DNA of 64,000 bases. Origin: Flavobacterium psychroterrae (GTDB taxonomy: Bacteria > Bacteroidota > Bacteroidia > Flavobacteriales > Flavobacteriaceae). The stretch is from the NCBI RefSeq assembly GCF_018380615.1, contig NZ_JAGYVZ010000006.1:169272-233271 (forward strand), in the 5' to 3' direction. A program made the position numbers and the translations under genes. Shown here piece after piece: positions 63,312 to 64,000 of this stretch (positions within the stretch are counted from its first letter, which is position 1; each line of letters begins with the position of its first letter). The notes beneath the pieces are model-generated. The model did no database searches and was not told the origin of the DNA. It saw nothing but the letters and a program-made list of their open reading frames with translations.

Positions 63312-63878
63312 ATGATAAAAACAGTAGAAGACGTAAGCATTGTGATTAATGCCGATCTTTTAGTACTTACAAATAAAAAGAACAAATGTCAGTTCCATTA
63401 TAATTCCAAAAGTAAAAGATTCTTTTTTCAAGATTCAAACGATAATATAATTCAGAATTATGGTGCAACGATTTCAATTAATTTTAAAGTATATAATTTG
63501 ACATTTCTACGACAAACGATAAATATGACTAATGGCAGTATGATAGCTTATTTAATTGATAAAGACATTCAGGAATTAGCAGAAAGAACTTTCTATGAAG
63601 AAAGACAAATACGTATTTATGATTTTGCAGGATCTGAGATGTTAAATACTGATAGATATGGAGATTATTAATACTTAGAGATTAATCAAGAAATATTACA
63701 TAAATTATTAAAAGGTGAAATTAAAACTTTAAAAGAGTTAACTGATCTACAAGAAAAATATTTACAAGAAAATAATTATGACAAAAGTATTTTTAAATTT
63801 ACCATATTACACTATACAAAAAATGATATTGATGCAGATAAATATTTAACCTACATTGATACTATTTTTATAAATTAA
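63312..63878 (+). pseudogene. Unknown gene with in-frame stop codon
   Basis: The frame from the ATG at 63312 encodes 119 residues (MIKTVEDVSIVINADLLVLT to TDRYGDY). After TAA at 63669-63671 it continues open in the same frame for another 68 codons (YLEINQEILHKLLKGEIKTL to TYIDTIFIN) with no new start codon. The second part looks like coding sequence, so the stop is probably a nonsense mutation in a 188-codon gene. No signal peptide and no recognised family. Confidence 0.5.
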
Positions 63879-64000
63879 CCCGTTGGGTGTAATTATTTCA
63901 AGTAAAAAATACGGACTAGATATTGTTCAAGATACTGAAATTCAGTATCTTGATGTCGCCAAACAAAACAATATCTATGTCAAATATAATAAAAAATTAT
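63879..64000 (+). other. Window end: open frame with perfect hairpin
   Basis: One plus-strand frame stays open from about 63875 to the window edge (containing GVIISSKKYGLDIVQDTEIQ) but has no ATG, so it may be a gene fragment. CAAGATACTGA (63928-63938) is mirrored by TCAGTATCTTG (63942-63952), forming an 11-bp stem. Not resolvable here. Confidence 0.35.

Noticed and set aside
1..64000. tRNA, rRNA or insertion-sequence transposase genes
   Set aside because: No cloverleaf with conserved T-loop and no transposase motif was noticed on either strand; a covariance-model scan would be needed to exclude small RNAs.

Overview
The window looks like a chromosomal segment of a Flavobacterium or close relative (Bacteroidota). 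The signs are: AT-rich DNA; Bacteroidota-type promoters (TTG or TTTG, then TAnnTTTG) in front of several genes; a SusC-like TonB-dependent receptor with an N-terminal CarboxypepD_reg domain; many short lipoproteins; and the interspersed palindromic repeats common in flavobacterial genomes. No rRNA, tRNA, integrase or transposase gene was seen.

Positions 1-25.4 kb are ordinary core genome. On the minus strand lie a truncated TIGR02757/DUF2400 gene, a LolD-like ABC ATPase, small envelope proteins, the serine-pathway pair serC and a 3-phosphoglycerate-dehydrogenase-like gene, and a LuxC-type acyl-CoA reductase divergent from a two-cluster ferredoxin. Next come a TonB-dependent receptor, ychF, a DUF2459 protein, a YihY/BrkB membrane protein, an FMN reductase, a secreted transglutaminase-like protein, pncB, and the topoisomerase IV genes parE and parC with a DUF3298 lipoprotein between them.

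Positions 26-59.7 kb hold a Bacteroidota type VI secretion system (T6SSiii). A minus-strand pair (tssH/ClpV and a PKD-domain membrane protein) is divergent from a plus-strand operon: NlpC/P60-like protein, TssG-like protein, TssN, a LysM protein, a DUF4280 PAAR-like protein and a large peptidoglycan-degrading effector. About 12 kb of effector and immunity-like cargo follows. The core then resumes with a TPR protein, tssK, tssO, tssB, tssC, two unknown proteins, tssE, two tssD (Hcp) genes, tssI (VgrG), a 56-residue protein and an unknown candidate effector. TssF was not found here, nor TssA, TssJ, TssL or TssM; the last four are normally absent from T6SSiii.

The most unusual part is 36.4-48.8 kb. 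Lipoprotein genes, read here as candidate periplasmic immunity proteins, lie head to tail. Seven of the nine, plus one decayed remnant, are preceded by a near-identical element of about 75-80 bp with a strong hairpin whose paired bases covary between copies. Eight copies are present. Inside the array is a partial duplicate of the effector N-terminal region, with a nonsense mutation, joined to a different toxin region (GH19-like plus L,D-transpeptidase-like). This looks like a cassette array that collects immunity genes and displaced toxin modules. A second kind of amplification closes the window at 59.7-63.3 kb: five tandem paralogous lipoprotein genes behind the VgrG-linked effector, two of them frameshifted.

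Putting it together: the TssB/TssC sheath, Hcp tube, VgrG and PAAR-like tip would deliver cell-wall hydrolases into the periplasm of rivals. The lipoproteins would protect the producer and its kin, and the surplus ones may protect against effectors of other strains. The protective role is inference from gene position and export signals, not from recognised immunity families.
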